From Xylaria sp. FL1777 (lineage: Eukaryota; Ascomycota; Sordariomycetes; Xylariales; Xylariaceae): DNA of 64,000 bases. Both the position numbers and the translations under genes were made by a program. Positions within the stretch are counted from its first letter, which is position 1; each line of letters opens with the position of its first letter. The notes beneath the pieces are model-generated. The model had not been told where the DNA came from, searched no databases, and was given only the letters and a program-made list of their open reading frames with translations. Shown here one piece after another: positions 1 through 13,331 of this stretch. The stretch spans positions 62,001 to 126,000 of the forward strand of contig MU400567.1 of the NCBI GenBank assembly GCA_022578965.1, read 5' to 3'.

Positions 1-3000
1 ATAGCTAAGCAAGTAGTATACCTATAAACCATATTAAAAAAAGTAAATTAAAGCATTAATAAAGCGCTTATTAGCGCAATTTATAAACGTAGTGTTTAGA
101 TTAGTTTAATTAATAATGCCTTTAGTAGCAAAATAGTTAGTAAAAATAACTATAAAGTTTTCTAATGCTTTAATTATTATATACAAACGTTTGCATGCTT
201 ATATAACACAACTTACTTTTATTTTAAAAAGACTATATTGCAACTTAAAAATTAAAATATATCTGCTTAAATATATAACAGAAAGCATTTATGTACTAAA
301 AATAAAAGTACTTAATTACTATACGTAATTATTCTTTATATAATATAACATAATACTAAAGCTTTGCTTAAAAGATATATTTACTTATATATATAACAAC
401 TTGTTAAAGTTGTAATAATACAGTATAATATGCAAACAAATAAGATTTTAAATAGCTTAAAATAACGCTTTTTTGGCTTTTATAAGTTCGAAAAAAGTTA
501 AGCAGCAATATGCTTAACGTTTGCTAAAGTTATTTACTTTAAACCTTCTAGACTTACGTTTTTTATTAAGCAACATAGTTTTGCATTTTTGCAATAGTTC
601 CGAAATTTTTGCGTAAAACAAAATCAATAAACATAAAAAACCTGTAATACCTAAGTATTGTTTAAAAGCTTTAAGTTAATAAAAAAACTTAATGTTTTGT
701 ATTGCTTTAACTTTTTGCTTAGTAGTTAACATACTAAAAGCGTTTATTTGGAAGCTTAAAAGCTTAACAAAAAAGTATGCTATAAAAGACTTTTTTAGCA
801 AAAAAAATATTTTTTTGCTTTAAAACAGCTTAAAAATAGTGCGTAAATAAAAAAGATATTCTTCTTTAGTATTAAAGTAAATTACAATATTATTAATAAA
901 AACGCAACAGAAATGCTTAAACTTTTTAAGTAAGCAATCTATAAACTGTTGCATATATACAAGTATATTACAAAATCTTATAAGTGCAACCGTAAACTAT
1001 TTAAAACCTTTTAGGCTAACAATAGTAAATCTATTGTAATAATTAAAATGCATTTTAAATTAATAAAAAAAAGAAGTCGCGTTTATATAAGTTATATATT
1101 TTTTCCCTTTAATCAACAAAATAACCTCGGATTAAAAAAGCAAAAAATAATTATTTAAAATAGTTACTTTGTTTAAAGTTTGCAAGTTAATTATTAGTTA
1201 TAAGTGCAGTTCTTTTTTCTTTTGCGTTTAAACCACAAAAGTAAAATGCGCAAATAAAGTGGGTTTATTAACCTATTTTATTTAACCTTATGCGTAAAGC
1301 TAATCGAAGACAAAATTAATAGCTTTTTTGTTACAAATGCTCAAAAAATAAAATTAATTATTTAACTTAGTTTTCTGCTAATTGTTTACTAAAGGTATTC
1401 TTATAAGTTTATCCTTAGAAATATTAATAATACTTTAGTTTTGCTAAATTTTAAAAATCTTATTAATTAGTTGCAAGATTTTCTTTGCTGTTATATTTTC
1501 GCTAATATAAATAAAATAGCTAGCTAGCAATATAACCTTGTTTTTTTTGTTAGGTTTTTTAATTCCTAAAATAGAAATAATTTTGCAAATTTTAGGTTTT
1601 AGCGCGTTTAGGTTTATCGTATTGTTTATTTCCTTTAGTAGCTAGTTAACTAATCTTTTAATTATGCTATACACCGCGTTAGTAACTAAGCTAGTAATTA
1701 AAACACCAGCTTATTTAAGCATATTTATTATATTAGCAATATTAGTTATATTAGTATAAAAGTTAAAGTTATAGCTAAAAATATACATATTAGTAGCAAT
1801 TTGTTTAAGCGTAAAAGTTAAATTAATTAACTTGTTTACGCAGAACGCATTAAAAAACTTAAAGTTGTTAAAAATATAAATGCCTTTATTAGTAATATTT
1901 AGGCTAGTACTAGTAGCGTTAATAGTTCTAGCACTAATGTTTTTAAGTATTATGCTAAACAAAGCACTTATAGCTATAATGCTTGCAGCTAGCATAATTA
2001 TTTTTAAACACGCTTTCTAAGATCTTTTTTTAGCTTTACTACTAAAGGATTACTCCTAAATAGTGCTAACACAAGTACCCTTAAATATAGTCTTAATTCA
2101 AAGCAAAAAATTAGCTAAAACTACACTTTTAGAAGTAGTAAACTTAATAAGTGCAGCTATACTATTTTTATAAAATAGCTTAAACATAAAATTATAATTA
2201 GCAAGCAAAAATTTATATATAGCTAAAGCTTATACTATAGCACTAAGCCTAAAAAATATCTTGCAAACTAAAGTAACTTTTTGTATATATAAGTGCACGC
2301 ATAAGTATACCTAAAATAGAATTTTAAAGTTATTTATGTTAGCTATAGTTACTTTTGCCTTTTTATAATTAATAATTATACCTCGTAGATCTAAACATTT
2401 AATGCTTAGCAGAAAACAAAGTATTATGTTTTTTTTAACTACTTAAGCTTTTTCTTTAATTTGCAAAAGCTCAGAAAATCTATAATTATTATGTTTTAAC
2501 AAGTAAAGTTTAAACTTAGCTTTTAATATGCAGTAAAAGCAGCCTTTACTAATGCCTTTGATTTTTTTTGTTTGTTAACCTTTTTAATGTTTAATTGTAT
2601 ATTCGTAGGTATTAAAAAGCTTACATGTAATAATGTTTCGTAATATACTTATATTTAAGCATACTTAAACTTTTTTACTATTAGGTTTAGCGTATATATT
2701 TACTTTAAAATACAAGTATTTAACGTTAAAACATTTTAATAAATTATTTAAAGTGTTAATAACTAAAGGTACTTAGTGTATACAAAGTATAATTAGCTTA
2801 GCTTTAGATTTAACGCTTTTAATTTTCGCAAAAACGCTTATTTTTAGCTAACACAAAGCTAAGTTTACTTGTGATTTATTTGCACTGCAGGTTTTTAAGT
2901 AATAGAACAGCTAATTATAAAAATTAAACAAAGTGCAATAATGCTTGCATATATGCATTATTAAATTAGCAAGCAACTAAAATATAATTTGTTTATATAA

Positions 3001-6000
3001 ATAATTAGTATATTTATAAACATATTAGTTTTTATTATGCAATAAGTTAAAAGTTTTTTTATAGTACTTATATATATTATTATAGTTTATTATTATAAAA
3101 GCTGCGTTATTTAAGCTTTTTAAAGAAAAAAAGGTTAGGTTTTTAAACTTAAAAAAAGTAAACTTAAAATTAAAGTTAACAAAATAAGCTTAGTTGCAAT
3201 TTTTCTTGTGCTTATTATATTTATTTTAATAACGCTTGCAACTATATTTGCGTTCGCGTTCTTTTTTTTTCTATAAAAGCTCGTTGTTATTGTTTTTACT
3301 ATTTTTACTAAACTTGTTTTTATTTTCTAACTTATATTTATATTTGTTCTTATAAAACTTGCAATTATAACCTTTAAGCAAGGGCAATTAGTGTTATATG
3401 TATTACTTTTTTTCTTTGCATGCATAAAGGAACATCTTTTTTGCTACTGCAATAAAAATTAGCTTTGCTTTAGCAACTTTAGTTATATATTTAGCTAAAG
3501 ATTTCTTTTTTTTAAAAGCATAAAAATATTACTTAATGTTTATATTTATATAAGTTTAAATAAAAACTATTATGCTTTATTAATTACTATTATCTTTAGT
3601 TAAAGTCTTTATTGCTTTAGCATATTGCAGCTTTTTTTAAATAAAAGTTATTATTATTATGTTTTTTTAAGCTATATTTTTTAAAGTAAGCTTAGTGCTA
3701 TTAAATTATTAAATTGCTTTAAAAGCAAACATTATAAATTAGATTGTAAGTTTGTTAAGTATTTTGTTTAATCCTTTAATACAATAGCTTATACGTATAG
3801 CTAATATTAACTCATTATTTTATTATATTACTGCAGTTCCTTTTAACAAAGTTTAAAACATTTTTAATATTTGCTTCTTGTTAAAGTTATAAGTGCTTAA
3901 GTCTTTAAAAAACAAAAAAATATAATTTATAAAGTAATAGATATTAGTAAAAATTAGTTTATTACTATTTATAACTATGCTAATATTTTTAAGATTATTT
4001 CGATTAAGATTAAAATAGCTAATATTAGAACGTTTTAGCTTATTTAATCCGCTAATAATAGATCTGTTCGATTTTTTCCTAAAGGTAGCACTTTAGTTAG
4101 TACAATTGCTTTAACTAAGCAAGTTAACTTCGTTCTTGCAAAAAAGTTGTTTACTGCTTTTATTATTACTATTGTTATTATTTAAGGGATTATCTGGATT
4201 TAAATTAACGTTTATATTTATATGTTCTTTAGCTTTTTTTTTATAACTATTAAAAATATAACCTCTTGCTTTTTTAAACTACTAGTATATAGTAAGAAAC
4301 TTAAACAGTTTATTTTAGTTAAAACTATTGCTTTTAAGTGCTGCTTTATACATAGTTAATTATGCAAGTATAAAAGTAGCAGCTTTTATATTAAGAATAA
4401 AAGTAAAGTTAATTATTATAAGTAGCACAATTATTATTGTTATATTAGCTGCAATGCTTGCAGTAAATAGTACAAAAAGCGCAAAAACTACTGTTTAAGC
4501 AAAAAATATTATTAAAAAAGCTACTAGTTAAATAGTTTTAATTAATAAACGTAGTACTATATTAGTATTAAAGTTAAACTAAAAAGCAAAAAAATAATTA
4601 ATGCTTACTAAACTAAGAGTTGCTAAATGTAATAATTTTTGTAGTAATTCTTAATAAAAGTTGCTTGCTAATTTAACAAGCATAGCTATTATAAGTATTA
4701 AAAATAAAGCTACTTTGTTTTCTTAAAGCAATTGCAATTTAAAACTAAGTACATTTATATAAAATAATAGCAAAAATAGCTAAAGTAAAACCAGTTATTT
4801 TAGCACTAGCTAACGTAACACTAGTGTTTTTAATAAAAACGGTGCTAAACTATTACAAGTGCAAAATATGCAGTTTAAAAGTTCTTTTAGCATATTTTCT
4901 ATTTAATTATTACTTTTAATAACTTGGTTTATTGTTCCTTAAAAATAATCGACTTGCTTACTTAAAGTATTTAAATCCTTAGTAAACATTTTATTAGTTT
5001 TTAGGAGATCTAGCTTATAACAAACATTTTTGTTTAGCTTTTTTTAGTTTTAAACGATTTAAGCTATTTTTTAATTTTAATTAGCTAACTTATTTGTTAA
5101 GTATTGCTATGTTTTTTTATTATTGCTTATTTGCTTTAAAGTTAATAATAGACCTTCTTTTTAATTAGAAAAAAAAGCATTAATATTAGCATTAGCTATA
5201 GCTGTTTTCTTTAGCAAAAGAGCACTTATAGTTTGTAAGTCCTAAGTTTTTCTTTTAGAACAAACTGGTTTAAAAATAAGCGTAAAACGCAGTAGTTGCA
5301 AACTATAAAGTGCATGTAATATTAGCGGTCGATCTAGTAAGTTAGCTAGTTTTTTGTTTATTTTAAAAAGTTTAAGCAGCTAATCTAATAAGTTAACTAG
5401 TTTTTTGCTTATTTTAGCAAGTTTTAATGTTGAATTTTTAATAACAGACTTAGTTTTAAAACCTTTGTAGTTTAATAAAGTACTTATTTATAAATTTAAA
5501 AGTAAGTCGTTAGGATATTTGCCTAGTAAATCGTTTTGTTCATTATCCTAGCTTGCTATTAAGGCCGATAGCAATAAGTAGCGCAAGCTAAAAAATAACA
5601 TAAGGTATAAAATGTAAGTATATAAAGTAGTGCTAAGATTTAATGCGTTAAAATATATAAGTATATAAATAAATACAGATTAGCGTATTTATAGAACTTA
5701 AAAAATTTCTTTAAGTTTAACCGAGTTTATATTTAATTAGGTTAATGCCACTTGCTTATTAGCTGCTTCACTAAATCGTCGCACAACTCTATAAAGCAAA
5801 TAATTCAAAATTAAGGGTGCAATTAAATATAACGCAAATATAATAAAATCAAGTAAAATGTATTAAGTGTTACACGTATTAAAAAACCTAGTGCAAGCAA
5901 AAAATAACTAAATGCAGTGCAAACTAATGTTTTAAGAACTAAAGGTTATATAACCGTAAACGTTAATACAAGGTTAAATGCAGTAGTATTTAAGCAGCAT

Positions 6001-6604
6001 AGCTATTTAGCAAATATAAAGTATACAAAGTACTTAGCTAGTAAATAATCAATAATTAATACTTGCAAGCAGTATAAATCTTTGCGAATTAACTGCAAAT
6101 AGCATAAATCTTAACAGATTAACTTTAATAGAAGTCGAAATAAGTACTAAAAGCGCTTTAAATATTACAAGAACTAATCTAAAAAAGGTAAATAATAAGG
6201 TTTACGTAATCTAGGAGTTAAACTTTATTTATTTTGCGTAGTTTTACTAAAAAAGGTTTAAATGTTACAAAAACTAATTTAAACAAAATAACGGTAAACT
6301 ATATAAGTAAGAAAGCTATACTACATTTTGCGTATATAACCTGCTAACAAAAAAAAAAAACTAAAATATGAAGTATTGATTACAAGGCTTATTTTATTAT
6401 TTAATAAGGTTTACTATAAGTAATAAAACAATTAAGCATAAAAAGTATAATGTAAATTAAAAGAAAAAAAGCCTTGTAAGCAATTGCTATGTAATTACTT
6501 TAAGCATAAGCCTTACATAGCTATCTAGCTAAGCTATTATAGCCACAAATAAAGATACTACTATAGCTAAACCCTATAAATATAAAGTTTTTTTTTTAGT
6601 TTAT
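1..6604. other. Degraded AT-rich DNA, no identifiable gene
   Basis: No recognisable gene, RNA or terminal repeat was found. A stretch on the minus strand at 1,711-1,995 stays open for 94 codons, and other minus-strand stretches near 2,400-2,900 have few stops. Long T-rich runs on the plus strand suggest that former coding sequence lay on the minus strand, because decayed coding strands elsewhere in the window are A-rich. The origin is probably retrotransposon DNA, but no diagnostic motif could be fixed. Confidence 0.5.
5331..5430. repeat. 51-bp direct duplication
   Basis: Two neighbouring units begin at 5,331 (gatctagtaagttagctag) and 5,382 (aatctaataagttaactag). Both continue into a T-rich part ending in an aagttt-like motif. 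The units differ at a handful of positions, mostly C/T or G/A. It may be an internal repeat of a decayed gene or a slippage duplication. Confidence 0.6.
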
Positions 6605-8268
6605 ATTAGCTATAGCTAAATAACTACTGCTTATTTTAATTTAGTTTTATTTGCTTATTTATTTTTTTTTTAAAGCAATTTTAGGCTTTTTTTTTTTTAA
6701 CTACTTTTTTTGCTAAAAGTCTAAGTTTAGCGTTAAATCTTTTTTAGCTATGTTTTTATTACTGCTTATAGGTTTGCTTTTCGTTTAGTTTTTAGCCTTT
6801 TAGGTTTTTGCGTTTTAAATAAAGGTTTTAATTTTTTTTATTGCTTGCTAAATTGACTTTTTAGCAGCTAAGCTTTTTATTTAGTGCTTATAAGCTGCTG
6901 CTTTACTGCTAAAATATAAGTTAATAAAAGGAATCCTTATTTTAATTTTTAGGTGTTTTGTTTTAGTTGCTTTAAAGGCTTTAGCTATATGTTTAAAGCA
7001 CCTGTTTTAAGTTGCTACAAGCAAGTTAGTAATACTTTTTGCTTTGTTTCTTTTAAAGTTTTTATGCTAAGTTACTACGCTATAAGCTAAAGTGCTTTAT
7101 ATTATTATAATATATACTTGCTTTGCTTTTGCTACGCTGTTGCTTTATGTGGAGTTTTGTAGCTTAGTTATTGCGTATAACTAAATGCTTAGTTTTTTCT
7201 TAAGTTTTGCTAGGTGTTTTTTTTACTTTATGTTTTTATTAAACTATATTTCTAAGAACTTTACGCTGTTTTTTAAGTATACTATTGCGTTAAAAAAATG
7301 TACTACTTGTATAAAAGCTGCTTTACTACTAAAAAAATGTATTAGCTCGCTTTTTTGCAGTATAAACTTTACTTTGTGCTGTTTTGTTTAACTTTTATAC
7401 GTTTTTTATGCTGCTTTTAAAGCTTTGCAGTTTTGCTTTATATTTAGGTTTGCTGTAATAAAGTTAGTATTATTAGCAAAGTTAACTATTATTAACTTTT
7501 AGTGCGTAGCAAAGTTATTATATAATGTTAAAATATATAAAAAGAAAAAAAGAAATAAAAGCAAGAACTTTTAAGGAACTTTAGCTTTTAGCGCTATTAG
7601 CTAAAACATTGCTTTATTAAAGCAAAGGCATACCGTGCGGTTTAATATAAAAGAGCTTATTTATATAACTATTTAAAAAGAAAAGCTTTTTTATTGCAAG
7701 ATATATATTATTTTTTTCTTGTTAATAGTATTAAAAGCTTTTGTAATATTAAGCTATAGTAAAAACGCTATGCTTTTTTGCTAATTGTTTTTTTTGCTGT
7801 TTTTAATACTAGTTTAATAGCTACATTTGTTGACTTGTTTTGTTTGTTTTTTATTTAATTGTTTAGCAAAAAACTTTTTTGCTTAGCTATTTTTGTTATG
7901 TAGTAGCATAGTTTTTTTTTTAGCACTTTTTTTACCGTGCAAATAAGCACGATAAGGCGCTACTTTTTAGCTGTTCTTTTAGTTTTTTTTAACTTTTTAG
8001 GTTTAAGTATAACTACTATTTTTGCTTGCTTAAATTGCATTAAGTAATACCTTAATAAAAAGCTAGTAGTGCATAATATTACTATTCTTTTTGCTAAAGT
8101 AGGTTTACAAGCTTTAAAAAAGCCGTTAAATAACAAGTTATTTTTTAGTGCTTTTTATAGTGCTAGCGTTTATATTAATGTTATTATGTTTTTTTCTTTT
8201 ATATTTGTGTTAATTTTGAACTTTTGGTAACTATTATAAAATAAGTTCTTTTTAGGTATGTTTAATAG
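6605..8268 (-). pseudogene. LINE reverse transcriptase remnant (copy 1)
   Basis: Would copy element RNA into DNA at a nicked target site (LINE target-primed reverse transcription). On the minus strand, positions about 8,085 down to 7,920 read as a fingers/palm start: a FKQAKIVVILKPKK block, then RLIVLI in place of the usual RPIALL. The catalytic block at 7,480-7,469 reads F-A-N-N where the family has F-A-D-D, so both metal-binding Asp codons (GAT) have become AAT. Several in-frame TAA/TAG stops follow. The 3' part with RNase H is missing. This is clearly dead. The family call rests on motif order rather than on a search. Confidence 0.75.
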
Positions 8269-8966
8269 GTTTATTTAACACTAAAACGCTTAAAGTTTTT
8301 ATTAAAAACAAAGACTTAAAGAGATTTAAAAACCTTATAGAAATAAAAGCTAGCATGCTTTTAAACATAGAAATAGCTATAATATAAAAAAAGGTAAAAG
8401 CTGCTACTGCAGCACTAATAACACTAATATTAGAAAGTATATAAAGCATAAGCAAAAAGAAAAGCAAGCAAAGGAAGTTAGCACTATAATAAACAACCGA
8501 GTACATAAACGCATAAAAGGACTTCTAAAAATTACTTAATACAAAAAATGCTAAAATCACTAAACGCTAGTTTTGTATAGTAATAAAAAAAACTAAAACA
8601 AAGTACTAAAAGAAAAAAATAAACAAAACAAAAAATAATAAAGAACTAATGAAAATTATTAATTAATATAAACAAAAAAGCGCAATTAAAGCTTTACTTT
8701 TTATTAAAAAAAAAAAAGTTATTATAAAAGCAAAAAAAAAAGCAAAATATTTTACTTAAAGCATTTTAACTAAGTTTAGCGCAAAAAACAACCTGCTAAC
8801 AATAAATCTCTTAAAACTAAACATATAATTATAGTTACTTTAAAATATTAAAGTAACTATAAAAAAAACATACAAATATACTATAAAAGTTAAATTAACT
8901 TTACTAAGAAAAGACTTTATTACTGCTAAATATTTAGCAGTAATGTAGCTTGCTATAAGCAAGTAC

Positions 8967-9440
8967 TATTAAACACTACTAAAGAAATGCTTTAAACTAG
9001 AAGTATTTCCAAGGGTTTAAAAAAATATTAACGTAGTTATATTACCTAAAGTAAGCAAAACTAACTTTACTTTGTTTAAATCTTAAAAGCTTATTGCGTT
9101 GCTATTTTGCATTAAAAAAGGCTTTGAAAAACTTATAGCAAAACGAATAATTTAAATAGTACAAATAGCTAGCTTAATAAGCTTATAACATGCAGTTTTG
9201 CGTAAACAACATAGCAGCAATATAAAACACTTAAAAAAACGCCTTAATAATATTGCAATAAGTTTTTATAAAAATGTACAAACTTATAAAACAAAACAAC
9301 ATTAAATTATACTAGAGCTTAAAGTACTGCAACATTAATAGTAACAAACAAGCAAACAAACTAGCAAAGCTAAAAGCAAAAAAAGGACTTTTAAACCTAA
9401 AGGCCGCTTTAATAACAGCAAAACTTAAAAAAAACTTGCA
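8967..9440 (+). pseudogene. Second LINE-type reverse transcriptase fragment (plus strand)
   Basis: One frame, interrupted only by TAA/TAG, reads through a typical non-LTR reverse transcriptase entry. There is a Leu-Leu-Lys-Lys-Cys-Phe helix, then FPRV, a stop in place of Trp, NINVVILPK, and KTNFTLFKS. After that come IALLFCIKKGFEKLIAKR and a His-Ala-x-Leu-Arg-Lys segment. These match the 'P..WK.a.vv.LpKp.K' and 'S.RPIaLL...gK.lE.li..R' blocks that open the palm. No YADD-like block could be found downstream, so only the N-terminal part remains. It differs in sequence and orientation from the LINE it is inserted in. Confidence 0.6.
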
Positions 9441-10515
9441 ATAATAAATTAAAAAAATAACAAATAACTAGCTAAACAACTTAAGCACTAATATACTTAG
9501 CTTTTTTATTAAAGCAAAAGTTAACTATAAACTAAGGAATGCTTAAGCTTTTTGCATTTTTTTAAAAAAATACTAAAGTAATACTTAAGCACTATTTTAG
9601 CTTATAAAAACTTTAAATAATATTACAACAGGTTTAATTATAATAAAGTAAAAGTATATTATGCATGCATTAATTATATATAAAATGCAATAAATAAAAG
9701 CTTAACGTATATAATTAACTGCAAACTAGCTATAGCTTTATAAAACAGATAGCTAAAACTATTTAAACTAGGCCTATAAAAAAACAAAAAAAAATAAAAA
9801 AAAAACAGCTAGCTTATAAAGTTTTATAACATGTAATTTTTAAAACTAAAAAGCAAACTTATATATTTTTATTAGCTATTTAAACACCCTAAGGTGTTTT
9901 AGAAGTTTTATAAAGTAATATGTTACTACAATAAAATATGCTTACTTTTTTAACCTAAAAAGAAATAGTATTGCATAATAAAAGACTTTTAAAGAAAAGT
10001 AAAAGCAAAACGTGCTACAAAGAAATATAACAATAATAGCAAAAAAAAACTAGAAATTGCTGTTTTTTAAGCTTTAGTTTAGCTAAACTACATTTTTTAA
10101 AGCTTACATATTATAAAACACTAAAAATATTTAGAAAACCTTTAGTAACTTAAAAACAGCTGTATAAATAGCACTATAACTTTATTTGCTTTAGCAAATA
10201 AACTAATATACTAATTAAGCATAAAAAAGCTAAAAGCTTAACTTAATAAAACTTATATATATAATTACTAATAAAGAACTAATAGTTTTTAGCTTAGTAA
10301 ATTAAAGCGTAATAACTACAAATATTAAAATAATAAAGTTTTTAAAAGTATAAAATAGCATTATATTTAGTAATAATAACTTATATAAAACTTTAAAGCT
10401 TTTATACTAATATATTTTATTATATTATAAATAAAGCTTACTATATTTAATATTTTTTAAAAGGTATATAAAGTAGTTAAATAGCTTTATATTTAACGTT
10501 AAAAAATACTATATT
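9395..10515 (+). repeat. Repeat family A, copy 1
   Basis: Homologous, in the same order, to 18,670-19,582, then 24,729-24,900, then 32,217-32,511. Conserved landmarks are a ttatttaaacacc block (about 9,868), an aacagctgtataaatagcac block (about 10,145), aataaagaactaatag (about 10,270) and gtatataaagtagttaaat before the end. The encoded product is not recognised. The better preserved copy at 18,985-19,560 shows a readable plus-strand frame. Confidence 0.7.
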
Positions 10516-12727
10516 ATATTATACTTTAATAAGTTTGCTAAAAAAGCAAAAAAGAAGCGTTCTGCTAGTAAAGCTATTTAAAGCTGTTTTTTTCTTAAAA
10601 GTATTAGCAAAAAGCAGCTTACTTTTTGTTTGTTTTAGTAGTAAAATTATAGTAACCTTTAAAGCTAGCTTATAAGCAAACCTAGCTTATTTAGCTAAGC
10701 TTTATAGCAACTTAAAGTCTTTAAATGCTTTTGTAAACGCTTGCTTTTAGCTGCGCTTTTATGTTTTTTTTATTTTATAACTAAGGGCTTTTTTTTTTCT
10801 TTTTAGCGCTTGTTATATTACTTTTGTTTTTTTGCTTTAAAACTTGCAATATGCTTGTTTAGTTTTTTTTTTTATTTTAGTTACCTTTAAGAACTACTAG
10901 GAAAGCGCTTAGTGCTCTTTTTTTACGGTTTTTTTAAGCGTTGTTTTATTTGCTATTTTTATTAGCTGCTAAATTAAAAAATTAAAAGCAGCATTAAGCT
11001 TGCTAAGTATACGCAATATATATGTTTTTGTAATAATAGCTTTTGCTTTTATAGCTGCTTTGTCTTTATTTAATTCTAGCTAGTTTTATTTTTTTGCTTT
11101 TTTAAAGTATTTTTGCAGAGCTAATTTTAGGTTAACTATAGCTTTTAGTGCTTTATAGTTTAATTTTAGCTATTTTAAGTCCTTTTAGTAAGTTATAGCT
11201 AAGTTATTAAACACTTATACTAAGTTTATTGTTAAGCTTTTTTGCTTGTGCTTTGTTTTAGTTACTTTTTTTTAAGGAATAGCTAGCGTAAAGTTTTATT
11301 ACGCTATAAAATTTAGCAGTTTGTTTGCTTTTTAGCTTTTTTTGCTTTTTAACTAAACAGCTTAATAGTTATTATTACTAAAGCAATATATATTACTATA
11401 CTTATTAACTACTAGTTCTTAAACTGCTATATAGTTAAAACTATTATTTTGCAGCATATATGCTATATTGCTTTTAAATCCTGCTATGTTTTAAAAAGCA
11501 ATATTATATTAACATTTTTAAACTGCTTTTAATTACTACTTTGTTTATTATAGCTGCTTTTTTTGTACTTTAGAAGCTTTTAGGTTGCAGTATATATATA
11601 GCTTTCGTTTTGTCCTTTTGCTTAACCTTTTTTTAGCACGCTTTATTTTATACTATATAACTTCTTCCGTAATTAATGCATTTTTGCTTAGCTTTTTGCT
11701 TTTTTACTAAGTATTTTTCTTTTTTTTTTTAATGCTTTATAGCTGCGCAGTAGCTACATTTTAAGTTCTTGCAGCAATATTTAGCTATATAGCTATATTT
11801 ATAGCAGTTAAAGCATTATATAACTTTTAGCTTTGCTATAAAAAGCTTGTAATTAAATAGCTAAGCCTTTTATAAAAAGCTATTATTACTTATTGCTTTA
11901 GCTGCTGTTATGCTGCTTATATATATAAACACTAATGTAAATCTAGCTTTTATATTTTTTTAGCAGCATTTTTTTATACTTTATAACCTTAGAATGCTTG
12001 CTATATAGTAACTACAAAAAGTTTTTATTTAAGTGTATTGCTTTAATTTGTTTTACTAAAATGCTTTTTATTATTAGTGCTACTTTTTTTTTTTGCACTT
12101 TTAACTTTTCTTTAAAAGCTTAAGTTATTTATTTCTTTTTTTTGGCTTTTTAAAGTATTGCTTCTTTAAAAATAATTACCGTGTTTCTGCTATATAGCTT
12201 TTTAGCAATAATTATATTGCTACTTATAAGCGCTATATTTACTGCTTTAATAATATTAGCTAGCGTTTTATTTTTAAGGTTGTTAGCTTATTTTTTAACT
12301 TTAATTAAAACTTCTTTATTTTGCTTAATTAGTGCTGCTTTATTAATATAAGCTAGTTACGTAATAGCTATTTATGTTTAAAACTTTAATGCGTTTATGC
12401 TTAATAAAGCGTATTAAAAAAGCCCTTATATAATGTTTTTAAAACCTTAGCAAGTAGCCTTTAAGTTTTAGCAAGTTATAAAAACATTAAGGTTATTTTT
12501 GTTGCTATTTTTTAATTTATGCTAGTTTTTCGCTATATTGTTTATTAAGCGCACTAGTTGTACTTTCTTTATGTTTCTTTAAAAAAAAAGTTCTTTTATA
12601 TTTTTTCTGTTTGCTAGTAGCTATAGTACTAGTTTTATAAGTTTATTTACAATTTTTCTTAAACTAGAAAGTTTGTTAGCTTTATGTTTTTTATTAAAAC
12701 GCTGCTGCGTTATAGTTATATTTTAGC
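10516..12727 (-). pseudogene. LINE copy 1, 5' part (endonuclease/ORF1 side)
   Basis: Homologous over its whole length to about 21,965-24,505. In copy 2 the first part of this region encodes, on the minus strand, a frame containing TFKEKTALLIKHFF. That matches the 'EEKA.LLA..FFP' linker just before LINE reverse transcriptases. By LINE layout the AP-like endonuclease should lie further right, but I could not identify its GDFN or SDH motifs with confidence. Very T-rich on the plus strand, as expected for an A-rich coding strand on the minus. Confidence 0.6.
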
Positions 12728-13163
12728 TAATAAATAACAAAAGAAAATATTAATATTTAATTTTATATAAAATAAATAAAGCTAACTAATATAAAAGCTT
12801 TAAATGCTGCTATTAAAGTTATAATAACTTGATAATACTTTAAAGTTAGCAAAACTTAAGTAATAATAACTTAATTAAGTTATATGCATTTTTAGAACCC
12901 TTAGTTTAAGTAGCATCTTTAAAAGCTTAAAGATTATAAGTAAACTAATAAACAAATAGCAATAGTATTAAATCGAAGTTTTAGCGCTATACTGCAGCAA
13001 TAAAAAAAACAAAAAATAGCAAAAAGCTTATAAATTGTTAAAACACTATTTATTTATTTAAGTAGGTAAATCTTTTTTATAACTTTTATAACAATAATAT
13101 ATTTATATAATAGCAAAGCTTAATATATTACTATACTAGGTTTAAGGAGGTTTTAAATATAAT
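12728..13163. other. AT-rich spacer
   Basis: Non-homologous to the region beyond the LINE in copy 2. No gene, repeat or structure was noticed. Confidence 0.5.
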
Positions 13164-13331
13164 GTTAAACAAAATGTTAAATATGAAAATTATTTGTTTA
13201 TAAATGTATTGTAACTTTAGATTACAAAAAACTACTTATTATATATAATAATTTTGAATTTTTAAAATAATTTTTGGTTAAATGAATTTTTTTTAAAAAT
13301 AGTTTTTACTTTTTAACATTTTGTTTTAAAC
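13164..13331. mobile_element. 168-bp inverted-repeat element (MITE-like)
   Basis: The left arm begins gttaaacaaaatgttaaa. The right arm, reverse-complemented, begins gtttaaaacaaaatgttaaa. Similarity continues for about 32 bp on each side with a few mismatches. The interior is non-coding. No convincing target duplication is visible. It could be a miniature inverted-repeat element or a stem-loop left by a larger one. Confidence 0.55.

Larger units (their letters stand above)
8269..10515 (+). mobile_element. 2.2-kb insertion inside LINE copy 1
   Basis: This segment is absent from the equivalent point of LINE copy 2 (near 21,965), so it arrived after LINE copy 1. The two flanks share taataggttt / taataagttt, which may be a short target duplication of about 10 bp. 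The right end, aacgttaaaaa, recurs at 32,505-32,511 in family A copy 2. The insertion combines a plus-strand reverse transcriptase fragment (8,967-9,440) with a family A stretch (9,395-10,515). Whether these belong to one element or two joined ones is unclear. Confidence 0.65.
6605..12727 (-). mobile_element. Tad1-like LINE, copy 1, split by a nested insertion
   Basis: The segments 6,605-8,268 and 10,516-12,727 are collinear with the uninterrupted copy at about 20,302-24,505. The joining point in that copy is near 21,965. Coding direction is minus: the left segment carries reverse transcriptase motifs, so the right segment is the 5' part, expected to hold the endonuclease and ORF1. Compared with copy 2, this copy lacks about 245 bp (copy 2 22,779-23,022) and about 100 bp near 23,190. 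It also ends earlier on the left, so it has lost its 3' part. Homology stops at 12,727, where copy 2 continues for a further 200 bp. Confidence 0.78.

Noticed and set aside
1711..1995. Possible retroviral-type protease on the minus strand
   Set aside because: A segment resembling an Asp-Ser-Gly site requires non-RIP changes, and its order relative to nearby signals is wrong.
2380..2900. Possible copia-type integrase on the minus strand
   Set aside because: Some stretches have few stops and a vaguely similar layout, but the His/Cys and Asp/Glu positions do not line up.
7185..7391. Plus-strand hydrophobic open frame, also present at 20,883-21,089
   Set aside because: Both are shadows of the minus-strand LINE reverse transcriptase. 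Conservation between them reflects the LINE, not a plus-strand gene.
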